Positions 1 through 11,674 of a stretch of DNA of 64,000 bases are shown here, piece by piece. The notes beneath the pieces were generated by a model. That model made no database searches. It was given only the letters and a program-made list of their open reading frames with translations, and had not been told where the DNA came from. Both the position numbers and the translations under genes were made by a program. Source of the stretch: Siphonodentalium dalli (lineage: Eukaryota; Mollusca; Scaphopoda; Gadilida; Siphonodentaliidae); NCBI GenBank assembly GCA_032622095.1, contig CP136063.1, positions 207,315,934 through 207,379,933 of the forward strand, read 5' to 3'. Numbering within the stretch: position 1 is the first letter of the stretch; every line of letters starts with the position of its first letter.

Positions 1-649
1 ATAGTCACAGGCAAGCCGTGTAATATTTATTATTTTTTATCGAACGTTCTTCATGCTGTCCCAGATTCCATATTTAATATATGTCTTTTTCATCATAGAA
101 AGATTTTAGAATTTCCAGTGTGACTTTTGTTGTCTCTTTATTTTTTGCTGCATGGTCAAATTCGCTTCAATAAATTGTCCTGCTTCTAACTGTGCAAATC
201 TTAAATCTTCTTCATGAGTTATTGTTACCATTTCGACTTATTTCGAAAGCAATGGAAAGCAGGCGTCAGATTAAAACAATACTTTTTTTTATCGAAAACA
301 GACTGAAGATTTCGTTTAGAAAAAACTGTAGTGCTAACTTAGGAAATTGACAACAAATATCGAAGCGATATTGTGAACAAGGGTGAGGAAAAACATGATA
401 AATCGTCACCAAAAATTGAGAAAACATCACATATAACAATTTGCTTACGATCATTTATTGTGCTCTAGTTGTCGATTACAAAGACATTTCGGACAAAAAA
501 AAGGTTGAACTTTTGCAGCGAGGCGGAGATTACTTTCAAATTACCTCCCCGGAATAGTGGGCATGCCAAAAATATATTTCTATATTTTCAAAGCGATAAT
601 TGGTGGGCTAAAATTAGGAGGCCCACTATCGTGTCGTGGAGGACACTAT
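1..649. other. Gene-free AT-rich stretch
   Basis: I see no supported gene here. The open frames are short (62-75 codons), lack domain signatures and overlap on opposite strands. A small inverted pair (GTGGGC at 602-607, GCCCAC at 621-626) lies just before the end of the LINE copy. Confidence 0.5.
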
Positions 650-832
650 CTTCTTCTTCTTCTTCTTCTCTTTATCTATCCATCCATTTAGGATAACCTC
701 TTTCGAGTAAAAACATTGTAGTACATGTATGTACATATGTACAGTAGCTAAATTGATAAAAAATTAGATAAAAGATTCGGAAACGTGCAGGTCTGACTAT
801 CAGTCTATACATAGTTTCGAGTGTGAACATCT

Positions 833-2245
833 TCAGCCAAGAGAGAGAGAACGGTATCTTGCACAGTGTAGATGGTAGCACAATATGGTTGAGTAGTGAT
901 AGGCATCACAGACATCAGTCGAAGCCACAGATGAGGAGAAGTCGTCGAACATTGATGGATCTAGAATGTACTGTAGCTTGACTTCCGTTGGTATTGAGAA
1001 GAAATCAGTGTCAAATATACATTTGTAGCTTTCAGCTAACTTCGGCATAACACGATCACGGACTGGTTGTAGGTATGAACAGGTTAACAGAATATGTTGA
1101 ATAGACTCTTCACCATCATTACATAGCTGACACACAGGAGATGAGTTTGAGTATCGATGTATATTTACTTCCAAAGAATATGTGTTGGTCAGAAGACGAA
1201 GCTTAGTGGAAAGTTTAAATATACAGCGATGTTGATCAGGATTTACAGTCAGTATTTTGTTGATGACACCAGGTGTGTATGCTCGAGCATTAAGATACTT
1301 GAGAGTGCTGTACAGAGAGGCTTCTTCACAAATGCGATTTTTCCAATATGAGAAAACTGCTTCTTTGACACAGGTTTTCCAAGCATTTTTTGTTTGTGGT
1401 GAAGAAAGTTCATTAAAGATACATGGTAGATTATATTTGTGGAAGAGTGACTTTACTACTACAAACCAGCTGTGACTGGTTTTGTCCTTCATCAGCAGTT
1501 GACGAAATGCGAGCTGTTTTTCAACTGAGGAATCATCTTGGCGACAGACATTGTTGAATAATATAATAATCTTCTTGTCGATTTGTCCTTCAACTGGTAA
1601 AAGTCCAGAAAGAATATACACCACTGGGTCAGCTGTAGACTGAGATAAAGATAGAACCTGTTTAATAAATTTCTTCTGGTATAGTTCTAGCTTGAGAACA
1701 GCTTTCTGGTCCACACTAATAACTTCACAACCATATGTGAGAGCAGGAGCCACATATATCTTGTATAGATGAATGCAAGTTCTGGGGTCAAGACCGTTGT
1801 TACCATGAAGCCCCATAGGCATCAAGCTGTATGCTGTCCGTCTCGCTTTCTTTATATTATTATCGATTGTTTCAGTAACAGTTCTGTTCGAATTTGTGGA
1901 ACGAATTATACCAAGATGAGAGGAAGATTGTACATTTGGCATCTGCACTCCATCCATTAGGAATTTCATATCACTGGTCTGTCGTTTGCCACACTGAGAA
2001 ACTTTAATAATCACACTTTTCTGTGGTTGCAGCATATATCGATGTTCACGACTATATTGATGCGCAATGTTAATGAGAATTTGCAAATCACCTGGATTTG
2101 AGCTGACCAATGCAATGTCGTCGGCACATGCAGTGGCACTAACGTTGATGTTTCCAATCTTAACGCCGAGATCATTGGTGGATAATCTATGTAGGAGTTC
2201 ATTTATATAAAGTTTATACAGATCAGCGCTGAGATTCCTCTTGTC
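833..2245 (-). pseudogene. LINE ORF2, C-terminal part with ADD catalytic motif
   Basis: Continuation of the reverse transcriptase in a shifted frame; the residues encoded between about 2266 and 2245 are out-of-frame sequence. The catalytic motif C appears as ATACADDIALVS, followed by the thumb segment (SSHLGIIRS) and a tyrosine/glycine-rich connection (APALTYGCEVIS). Near the C-terminus a C-x2-C-x8-H-x4-C knuckle (CQLCNDGEESIQHILLTC) is visible, as in many LINE ORF2 proteins. The rest of the frame is open for over 400 codons, so the copy is not very old, but the frameshift and lost endonuclease make it inactive. Confidence 0.85.
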
Positions 2246-3419
2246 GAACTCCTTGCAGTATTTCAAAGACTTCTGATTTACATGAGTCCCATTTCACAAT
2301 GGATGAGCAGTTAGAATGAAGGTCATCAATCAACTTCCAATAAATATGGTTAATTGAAGTTAAATATGTTTTTCGAAGAAGCATTTCCTTGTTAACAACA
2401 TCGAAGGCAGATTTAGCATCCAAGAGACCAATGTAAACATCACTTTTCAGATCTTGCTGTTCTCGGAGAGCTTCCTCAAGCATGAGGGCACTGTTCAGAG
2501 GAGAGGCATTGGCAGTGAAGCCGCGTTGAATTGGAGCTTGTTCAGGCAAGGTGAATTTTCTGAATTCTTCACGAATAATTACTTCCATTATTTTCAGCAT
2601 GACGGGCAAGACAGTTATTCCTCTATAACTAGAAGCATATGCTTTGTCACCTTTGTTTTTATATACCGGATTCAGAAGACCGGTTTTAAGTGAGGTTGGA
2701 ATCTGTCCATCAGATAGAATCACATTGATAATTTGAGTCAGAATTTTAATAAGATTGTCACTTGTATAAACAAAATGTTCCGCAGAGAGTCCAAATATGT
2801 CTTCAGCTTTTCCTTTTTTCAAAGTGGAAATAGCTTTTCTTACTGTAGCGCTATCAACTTGGGTAGAAGTTGTATCCATAGAATTAGCTTTTATGGCAAG
2901 ATAGTCTATAATAACATCTTGAAAATGTTTAAAGTCATAGGAGTTATTATCGCTAGGTTGAGCTAGCTGACTGAAGTGTAGTTTCCATCCATCAATAACA
3001 TCCTCATTACAGAAGACCTCATCCCCAACATGAAGATCGGTCAAGAAGACACTTGCTCTACTTCGCTGTCGCTTTACGAGAGAATAGAAGAGATCCTTGT
3101 TGTTTTCGCCAGCTTGTATGATAGAAACTTTCAGATCCTGGTTTTGATGATGTACGGCTTTACGTACCTCAAGTCGGTATTGTCGGCGAGTTTCATTTCT
3201 ATGTATACATAGGCTGTCCTCTGGATCAATAGGTTTACCGGCGCGTACCCATTCAGAATGTGCAGCACGATTAACATGGAGAGCCGTAGAAATGTTACTA
3301 TTCCAAACAGACAGTTTTGGCTTGTTTTTATTTACTTTCCTTCCTCGAGATGTCTCTTTCGCAGCTTTACAAAGGATGTCGGACATATCGATAATAGTAA
3401 ATGCCAAGCAACCAATCAC
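2223..3419 (-). pseudogene. LINE ORF2, N-terminal part of reverse transcriptase (frameshifted)
   Basis: A 398-codon frame encoding the basic pre-RT linker and the first half of a LINE reverse transcriptase. Visible motifs are the fingers segment (GLLNPVYKNKGDKAYASSYR), a G-F-T-A-N-A-S segment, motif A with the first catalytic aspartate (LLDAKSAFDVV) and the start of motif B (QGVRQ). The frame then runs into a stop because of what looks like a single-base indel near 2245-2255. The continuation lies in the next frame at 833-2266. The first methionine at 3419 is only the first ATG after truncation. The protein would have copied element RNA at the chromosomal target. Confidence 0.85.
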
Positions 3420-3554
3420 AAGCGTGGATAAGGCTTAGATAGTCACGTGATATAAAATATATGCAGATAACACACAACACAGTTGACGTCGTGATGCGTC
3501 GCCATCAAGACTGATGTCATCAACCATCAAAATGTGTAAAAATTGGTCAGAATA

Positions 3555-3899
3555 ACCATACTAATAACCATACTAATAACCATACTAATAACCATACTAA
3601 TAACCATACTAATAACCATACTAATAACCATACTAATAACCATACTAATAACCATACTAATAACCATACTAATAACCATACTAATAACCATACTAATAAC
3701 CATACTAATAACCATACTAATAACCATACTAATAACCATACTAATAACCATACTAATAACCATACTAATAACCATACTAATAACCATACTAATAACCATA
3801 CTAATAACCATACTAATAACCATACTAATAACCATACTAATAACCATACTAATAACCATACTAATAACCATACTAATAACCATACTAATAACCATACTA
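3555..3899. repeat. 12-bp minisatellite, about 29 near-perfect copies
   Basis: The unit ACCATACTAATA repeats without visible substitution for about 345 bp. Because 12 is a multiple of three and the unit has no stop in several frames, it creates long artificial open frames on both strands (repeated ITIL, MVIS and WLLV peptides). These should not be annotated as proteins. Confidence 0.97.
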
Positions 3900-5906
3900 T
3901 TGGAAAATAATATGACTTACTCAATCTCCACACCTCACGCACGGTCACTGTTGCCGCCCAATGTGTTCTATGTTATTCAATACATAGTTTTGTATATTTG
4001 AACAAAGTCAACACACTATTATGATGTTGGTCACATATATATGTTATAGTTTTGAATATATATATGTCACTACTCAATAATTATTGAAACTATATATACG
4101 ACATCGACTTGTACACGGGAACTGGGTGTTCGATGTTTTGAACATACATGTGCTATTTTATAATGAATATGTGAGCAGTTTGTATTGCGTGCACTATGTG
4201 TTATACCTTATAGCATTGGTGTTCGATCTTATCACACGGTGTTGTAAACATTGCATATATATGTGTGTATAGTGTTATACATGGTTCGATGTGCTTAGCA
4301 CATTATAGTTTGCAACGACCAGAATATTGAACCCATACCTGGTATATAATATAGTTACAATAATAATACCATAATACAGGATACGAATTGTTGCCATGCA
4401 GGATATACGATCGGAAACCGTGTATTTGAGGAGAAATAGCTAAATTGTAAGATAAATAAAATATATTATAGTTATAATTATACCAACATAATATGACCAG
4501 CATGCCTGATGGGAACAGGTCCGGAACTAATTTTCCCATTCAATTATAAAAGTATACATTGGAATAGTCCATTATTCATTTGGAGAGATGTTCAGATCAT
4601 AAAAGCAGCCCACAGACAGGCGAAAAGCTAATACAAGTGCATTTAGAAAGTTTCACATTCTTTGGTGGGAAATGTTCAGATCATAAATTCAACAAACGAA
4701 CTTATTATCTGTACATTTCCTAAGGAAACTATTCATCAATGATTATTTAGCAAAGTAACGGTTAAACAATGGTCGAAACAATAAATAGAGCAGCCGGTAA
4801 TCATTATACTATGCAATGTATGCGGTACCATGTCCTGTTGTCATTTAAAGTGCTAATCTCTAATACATGTAATTGCGATTTAGTCGTTCCCTGTCGGGTT
4901 TTGGACCTGCTGTGTAAGACATCAGGTAGACAAGGATTTCATTCACACACGTCTGTCACTCAAGGTGTTTGGTGAATTGTCGGGGAATGTTGTAGGACTG
5001 TCTCATGACAGTCCCTACACCGTATGCCAATGCAACAATTTTGTAGACCCAGTTTATCCCACACAACATAATATGTGGTGTCTTTTGTTACCCAGTGTCT
5101 GTTTCGCAGTTCAATATTCAAATGGTGAACAATTGTTTATTAATTTGCAAAAGCGCGACATATGTCCACCAGCGTTCGAATTTCTTATCAATGTCACGTG
5201 TAAAACATACGCTTAGGAAAATAGAACACGGATGAGCACCGGACAGAGAAACGTAATCTTTTCCAGAGTTTATGGAAGTAGTGGCATGTCGTTTTTTTTG
5301 CACTGGTGGTTTGGGGGGGGGGGGTGGGGTAGCACCGGGATGGTCGAAATGCCCTTTCCTTCACCCCTCATATTTTTGCCTTTAATAAACATTAAACATA
5401 ACAAGAAAAAAAAGATAGCAATTTTGAACTTTTTTTGTTCTTTGGTGTTCACTTTCTTTTATCCGGTTGTGGTGGATACATGTACTTTGTACAGGAAACC
5501 GAAAACTGGCCCTGTGTCTTTTTGACCGTCACTATCCCAGGTGTTTTTTCAAATTGGTCTGTCCCTCCGTAGACCTGGCGATCCCTCAGCAGGAAGAATT
5601 CAAAGTTGTTGAGATGGTAAGTCCTTCCTGCTGAGTATAGTGTGTTGTTATCGCTGTCTTTATCCGGCTTCTTTCTGTTTCGATTTCTGTCCTACTCAGC
5701 AACGCCGGCCTCTCCGCATGTCGTCGTATAATTGCAAGATTTTGTACAGTGCCAGCACTTTTAGTGAACGAACAGCACTCAGACAGTGTAACACTATATC
5801 GGTGTTGAAAAATGAATTGTAACACATTCATGATTAAGTGCTGGATAACCACTTTAATGTGTTGGGATAAACACTTAAACGTGTTGGCGTGACACCTTTA
5901 AGTGTC
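3900..5906. other. Gene-free stretch
   Basis: No supported gene. Short frames of 60-97 codons have no recognisable domains. A TGTTCAGATCATAAA motif occurs twice about 100 bp apart (4588-4690), and a run of 12 G lies at 5313-5324. A short hairpin (GTGACAC/GTGTCAC, about 5889-5908) abuts the hAT target duplication. Confidence 0.5.
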
Positions 5907-5914
5907 ACCGCATG

Positions 5915-6626
5915 CAGGGATGTGGCTAGAGGGTCTCCGCTGGGGGTGTCCACCTTCGGAATTTCCAACTACACGCCCCCCCCCCCCTTGAGTCGGAATC
6001 GCAACACAGCTTTTTGCATAATTTCATTTGCACCCCCCCCCCCCCCTTGTACCTCATGCTCAGGCTTAATTTCCTATATATTCATAAGCCATGCTTCTAT
6101 TTTCCCAGTATGAGAACATTAAGATATTTTGACCTGAAAATTGCCCCAAAAAAAAAAGCTAGTGATCTAATTCCAGACAAATTCACACAGCTACCGACAA
6201 CAGACCAGGAAACACCGGGCCGACCATGGTTGTTTGGCCCGGTGTGAGAAATTTTTTTAAACTATATACAAGAAAATCGCAAATCCTAGCATCTAGACTG
6301 GCATCAACTGAAGCTTTCCTAGTTATTGACTGGCCACGGGGGAGGGACCAGGACACAAGCTTTCCAAGTGTTGGAAATTTCCAACCTGTCACCCCCCTAA
6401 GGTTGGAAAATTTCCAACTGATGTCCATTTCTGTCAAAATTTTTGACAAAAAATAGGAACCAATAAATTACCCCCAATAAATTGTTTTATAATCAAACTA
6501 CAAGAACATTTTCAACCTATTGTTGGTGTGAAATTTCGTTGTGGCAGGTATGAAATTTCCAACTATTGAAAATATAGCTCTCTGCTGGGGGTGAGACACC
6601 CCCCCCCCCCTCTAGCCACATCCCTG
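5915..6626. mobile_element. hAT-like non-autonomous DNA transposon with exact 8-bp TSD
   Basis: A 712-bp element bounded by 18-bp terminal inverted repeats CAGGGATGTGGCTAGAGG (left) and its complement (right). It is flanked by the perfect 8-bp direct repeat ACCGCATG at 5907-5914 and 6627-6634. CAGGG termini with an 8-bp duplication are hallmarks of the hAT superfamily. The interior has no transposase frame but carries several GGAAATTTCCAAC-type subterminal motifs, long C-runs near 5980, 6035 and 6600, and an internal 10-bp hairpin (ACACCGGGCC 6212-6221 with GGCCCGGTGT 6236-6245). It must have been mobilised in trans. Confidence 0.9.
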
Positions 6627-6683
6627 ACCGCATGGTTAGTCCGCCCAACACCCCACAGGTGTCGACCACTATAAATTACTGGA

Positions 6684-6717
6684 ATACATGTTAGCAACAT
6701 ACCTTGCTAACATGTAT
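6684..6717. repeat. Short perfect hairpin
   Basis: Thirteen-base arms (ATACATGTTAGCA at 6684-6696 and its complement at 6705-6717) with an 8-base loop. No function is evident. Confidence 0.7.
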
Positions 6718-8460
6718 AGGCAATGGGGCCAATACAAAGTTTTACTCCGCATATATATATAATTCCACAACGAGGCACCAATCGAATGACGTGCCGTAGA
6801 CACGTCGTGCACTATAATTTGCATGTATGTGCAATTTCACGTGCCCCTTATGATTGTATATTGTCAATGCTAACCTTAAAGGGTGTTATTCCGATTTCAG
6901 AACTCTGCGAAGATGTTACAATTGGAAATGCAAGTGTCAGATACAGCACTATAGGGGTTGGGAAAATGTAACACTTGGTTGGAATATCCATTTTAACACT
7001 TGAATTTTTAGAGTGCATGTCTTTATCGTGATTGAAAGTGTTTGTTGTATCTCCAATGGTTGGGCCCAGAGAGCCAACATGTTTGTAATCATGAACTCGC
7101 GAAACATCTCCATTGGTCAACAAACAATTAGCCTTGGGAGGATTGGTTGTTATGAGATTTCAAAGTATGAACAGTAGTATGTTATAGAAGACATAGAACT
7201 GGCTGGATAACTCAAAGTTCGTGCTTTAAAAAGCTGATATATGAGCACGTTTACAAAGACATTCTTAAACATCCACGCAATAGTATTGTAGACTTGACAT
7301 AATATAAGAGCACTAGTAAAGTGGCGTTGAACACTCCGCCGTGTTGATCGAATGGGATTACACAATGTATGGGTGTGATTGTGTATTCTCAAGTTAGCAG
7401 CACGGAACGTCATTCTTATATATACATTACATGCAGTGACTCTCTTTTGTTGAATCAATGCCGTTTGATTGTCATCGAAACTTCGCCCCGAAGTAAGTAT
7501 TAAATAACTACATACAATATGCATAGGCGCATGCGTGTACATGTATCTGCGGAGATAAAACATTGTGTCTTAGTGAATGGTAATGTCGGCGTTTTTCTGT
7601 ATTTCAATGTATTTAACGTCGCGTCTGAACTAAACTGTTATATCTCCATTTTTGGCAGGAAAATGAGGTATTGATATCTTTCGATTCTGTGTGGGATTTC
7701 CTGTCCGAAAATCACCAGATATCGTGTCTAAAATCTACCAAATTTGAAGGAGAGGCTATGGAAATATGTTCCATCTCAACAACTCAATTTTTGGACAGTG
7801 CAATATTGTTCTATCTCCACTGTGGGCCAATGAGTATATTTATTTTGTACCACGTCATTAAATCAATTTCAGTGCTATAATGTTGTATATCTGATCTTGA
7901 ATAGAAAGCTACGGGACCCGAATTTGACAGAGTGTCAGCGAAGTGACTAGTTGGAAAGAATGCTTTCTCACTCCTATGTGTGAACATCTTATTTCTAGGA
8001 GAATTATTGGGTAAAATAGCGCAAAAAAATGGCGCGATTTAAGATTTGTGCACGTTGATTGAAAAACACGAAATCACTATAGCACCCAAACCCACCCGCA
8101 TCAGGTCCATGTCCACACAGTCTCCATAAATAAACCCCACGGAACCACCCTCGCCACGTCCCAGTCTTAAACGTCAACGTCCCCATGTGCGAGGTCGTCG
8201 CCTGAATGAACCTAACATTCAAAGTTTTATTACCAGAGGCCCGGCTTGAGCTGCACTGGAATTAACAGTGAATAAAATAACACAATCCGAGTACTATACG
8301 ACACGGTACAATATTTTAACTTATATAATACTAGCTGGGGTATCCGGCGTTGCTCGGGTAAAGAAGATTGGAAACAAAATGAAGTTTTTTGAAATACATT
8401 TCCACAATTTCAAAGAACGTACATCTGTTCATCACATTCTGCTGCTTGGATGCATAGTTT
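6718..8460. other. Gene-free stretch with a short repeat fragment
   Basis: No supported gene. Around 8330-8360 there is a CTAGCTGGGG...GGCGTTGCTCGGGTA segment resembling a dispersed repeat remnant that I recall from many animal genomes; the family name is uncertain. Confidence 0.4.
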
Positions 8461-8462
8461 GA

Positions 8463-8915
8463 CTGTTGATCTATTCCTGTTATGGTTGAGATAAAGAGCG
8501 TTCTGGTAGCTTACGCTATTCGAGGCGGCGTGTGGCGTGAGCTACAGTCTCTGTGCAGACTGACGATAAAGAGCGTTCCCAATCGCCCTGTTACTGATAT
8601 CTATGAATAAAGAGCGTTTTGCTCGTTTATGGGCGCAACACGTTAAAGCCACATGGCGGATTGCGCTCCAAAATACATATAATATTATTCGCTTTTGAAT
8701 TTTTCTCAGTATCTATATAGGTCGATACATATCTGAACTACCTTCCTATGAGCATTATGTAACCCAAAAAGACGCATTGAAGTAATGAAAAATACAACTA
8801 TGAATGCGGTGTTTGGGTCCCAAACACAAACCAGCCATTTGCACGACATGAAATATAAAAGAGCGTTCCGTTGTAGTCTATTCCTGATATGGTATCAATA
8901 AAGAGCGTTTGTCTG
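8463..8915. repeat. Dispersed AAAGAGCGTT cassette repeats
   Basis: The cassette TATTCCTGATATGG...AATAAAGAGCGTT, or variants of it, occurs several times here (near 8490, 8565, 8610, 8865 and 8900). It also lies inside the TTAA-flanked elements at 13.1 and 41.8 kb. A TTAAAGCCACATGGCG segment near 8644 resembles the end of that same family, so this is probably a degraded cluster of its copies. Confidence 0.5.
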
Positions 8916-9288
8916 ACTTCTGGCGAAAAGTTGAAAAGAATGGCTGTGACTTTGGCAAGTGCTTTTCAGATCATATGAAGCCGGTATATCAAAGATTCAT
9001 TTATTTATCGGCCTATCGTATCCGTCGCTCCAAATTACGTAGAACAAAATTGTAGGTTCGAATGAGCCATATCCGTTTAACTACATTCCGTGCAGAATAT
9101 CATAGCAGTGTATGACATTGTCAGATATCTTATCTATGTTATTACACCAAACCAACACACAAACCAGTCTCGAGTACCAGCTGCTATGTACATGCATTAT
9201 TGTTCACGCGAAGTAATCACTCGACAGGTATGTTTGCTCGTTTTTTATTTTAAATGTGTTATGTAATAGTATTATGCTCAGGGGCGGT

Positions 9289-9317
9289 TGCGGTGTCTAT
9301 GGTACCCCCCCCCCCCC
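9289..9317 (+). other. Solitary hAT-like end with C-run
   Basis: CAGGGGCGG followed closely by a 13-base C-run, resembling one end of a hAT-type element. No partner end or target duplication could be placed. Confidence 0.3.
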
Positions 9318-9349
9318 AACTTTGGTCAAAATTACCAATAATTGCAAGT

Positions 9350-10090
9350 TTCATGTCGTGTTAACAATTATATACTCTGGTAAACGTCATGTAAAAGCCA
9401 TGTAATATAGACATACCCTTGTAAACCGCAAGTAAATCATGGTAAATACGGGTTAACAATGATTAAATGTGATAAGAGCCATGTGCATCCATGTAAAAAG
9501 ACACACCCTTCTAATTTCCATGCGAATAAAGGCATGGTGTACCCCACTTTACTCTTGTAAAATGCTTGTGAAACATGACATACATGGATCAAACCATGTA
9601 AATCAGAACATACAGTAGTAAATCACTTCTTCTGGAAGATTGCTCTTTACAAACGCTCTTTAAGAGTTTGTATTGTTTTTTCATTTCTGAATGCATCCGT
9701 TATTTAGTCAATATAGATTTCTTCGAGGAAAAAAACTGCCGTTAAAAACGCTTTACTTCAAAAGTAGTCAATTACTTCAAAACGGGGCGCTATACAACCA
9801 TGGTGCTTTCTCTATGGATTGGTTCCAATCAGAGATGGATTTTGTGAATAACTGACTTCTAAATTATCTAGTATTAATGTTACATGGCAGTAAATAAGAC
9901 ACATCCTTTCATTTCGAATGATGTGAGGTAATGCCATACATTAATATACTTAATACAAGGGGAATGATAGTTATGAATCTTAGACCTATTTCTAGACTTG
10001 CACTATGGATCCTAACAAAACGTATTTCAACCAGGGAAAATAATTTAGGTGGGTTGGGGTTTTGTATATTTAAGTCCAAAACGAAACAAC
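9350..10090 (+). repeat. Partial copy of the 46-47 kb tandem-core element
   Basis: This block aligns along its length with the segment from about 46.3 to 47.0 kb. It shares the CATGTAAA/GGTAAA tandem core, a TTACTTCAAAA motif, and a TAGGTGGGTTGGG...TTTGTATAT...AAGTCCAAAA tail. The left end is truncated and the terminal inverted repeats of the 46-kb copy are missing. Confidence 0.75.
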
Positions 10091-10534
10091 AAAGTTATAT
10101 TTTTAATAAATACGAGAGATATATGGGACCGTTATGTGGTATATGAATGCGTTGAGTTGGTCAGTAAAATATATATATTCTAATTAATGTTGATTGTGTC
10201 TTCGATGCGGGAGTTGGAGTGGACATCATATCGAACGAGTGAAGAAAAAACAGCCGCCGGTCTGCGTCAGACCTGTGCTCATAACCGGAGTTCCTCTAAA
10301 CAAATGTTTACACGAGGATTAATTTTCTCGCATCATTTCAGAATAAAACAATGGGGACTACTATTTCTTATGGTGGTTTTGCTCGATATTTGTCATTCAG
10401 TGGTGAGCAAATCAATTGAGGGAATGTAAACAAAATGCAAATGTCGAAGCTTTCTAACAATTTGAAGAAAACTGTAGGACAAAACTATCAATTTTGGTGC
10501 GGTTTATAACGTAGCGCATATAATAAAAAGAACA

Positions 10535-11216
10535 CCTACGTTTTTTGGTTGAATACCCGGATTATCTCATTCGTGGGTACAAGGAAATACAGATTTTCCA
10601 CTCATGAGATAATCCGGGTATTCAACCAAAAACCGTAGGTATTCTCTGTATATCTATATATGCGGCGTTTATGTAACATATAATATTATTGTGTAGTTTG
10701 AAAAATTTCGTGGACATTTATTTTTTATATTTGTTTTCATTTTTAAAACGTGTGATACCTGTCTGTAGGATTAAGTATTATTGGGGTGGGCTAAATTGTG
10801 TTACGGGGACCTGCATGTGAACTAAATCTTTAGTCTATTGATTTTTCAAACTACACAATAATATTATATGTTACATAAACGCCGCATATATAGATATACA
10901 GAGAATACCTACGGTTTTTGGTTGAATACCCGGATTATCTCATTCGTGGGTACAAGGAAATACAGATTTTCCACTCATGAGATAATCCGGGTATTCAACC
11001 AAAAACCGTAGGTATTCTCTGTATATCTATATATGCGGCGTTTATGTAACATATAATATTATTGTGTAGTTTGAAAAATTTCGTGGACATTTATTTTTTA
11101 TATTTGTTTTCATTTTTAAAACGTGTGATACCTGTCTGTAGGATTAAGTATTATTGGGGTGGGCTAAATTGTGTTACGGGGACCTGCATGTGAACTAAAT
11201 CTTTAGTCTATTGATT
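10535..11216. repeat. Tandem pair of long palindromes (373-bp period)
   Basis: The second unit contains a perfect 103-bp inverted repeat (10841-10943 with 10977-11079, 33-base loop). The first unit has the same palindrome with its left arm cut at about 10535. Each palindrome is followed by the same ~140-bp spacer, and I see no mismatch between the two spacers. The structure is therefore palindrome-spacer-palindrome-spacer at 373-bp spacing. Near identity implies a very recent duplication, or an assembly artefact. No coding potential is seen. A foldback or rolling-circle element is possible. Confidence 0.9.
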
Positions 11217-11674
11217 TGATCTTTCGGATTATTAACAAAGCTTATTTTGAAGAATGTAGTATGAAATGTCAGCAACATTGCCATTTGTGATTACAATCAC
11301 TATTTAAAAAACAAACGGCAAAACGTGAAGAGATCACCCGTTTTGACCATTATGTATGAGCGTTCGTTCTCCGCAGAAACAGAATCATTGTACATAGCGG
11401 TGGCCAAATCGTTTAAATTGTTAGATGATGTCACAGTTTGCCGTGATATTATATTTCTTTGATGGGTGAATGTTATGACTAAGTATCCCAATACAACAAA
11501 ACCCTCAAATCAGGCATCACCAAAATGCCCGTGAATTCACAGCTTAAGTGGGCATCATTCGCTAATTTGAACCTCGATGTGATATGTACGTAAATGGGAG
11601 GAGACTGATATCGTAAGATAACTATTTCCGATCGAATTCGTCCACATAGCATGTGATGATTCTCACGATTTGCC

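Larger units (their letters stand above)
650..3420 (-). mobile_element. 5'-truncated non-LTR retrotransposon (LINE) copy
   Basis: A minus-strand LINE remnant of about 2.8 kb. It keeps a pre-reverse-transcriptase linker, the reverse transcriptase and a C-terminal zinc-knuckle-like segment, followed by about 150 bp of 3' untranslated sequence ending in a (GAA)n tract (plus-strand CTT run at 650-669). Such microsatellite tails are typical of target-primed reverse transcription. No apurinic-type endonuclease domain is visible upstream of about 3420, where sequence gives way to non-coding DNA and a minisatellite, so the copy is 5'-truncated. One frameshift near 2245-2255 splits the reading frame. 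The clade (Jockey, CR1, I or other) cannot be fixed by eye. Confidence 0.85.

Noticed and set aside
3555-3899. CRISPR-like array
   Set aside because: Contiguous 12-bp units with no spacers, in eukaryotic DNA.
3527-4001. Long open frames with ITIL, MVIS or WLLV repeats on both strands
   Set aside because: They are products of the 12-bp minisatellite, whose unit lacks stops in several frames.
9040-9075. GGTTCGAAT as a tRNA or SINE B box
   Set aside because: No A box, acceptor stem or cloverleaf could be formed around it.
10187-10429. 80-codon frame with a hydrophobic run resembling a signal peptide
   Set aside because: The hydrophobic segment is near the C-terminus, the frame has no further domain, and splice-like sites around it give an ambiguous frame.
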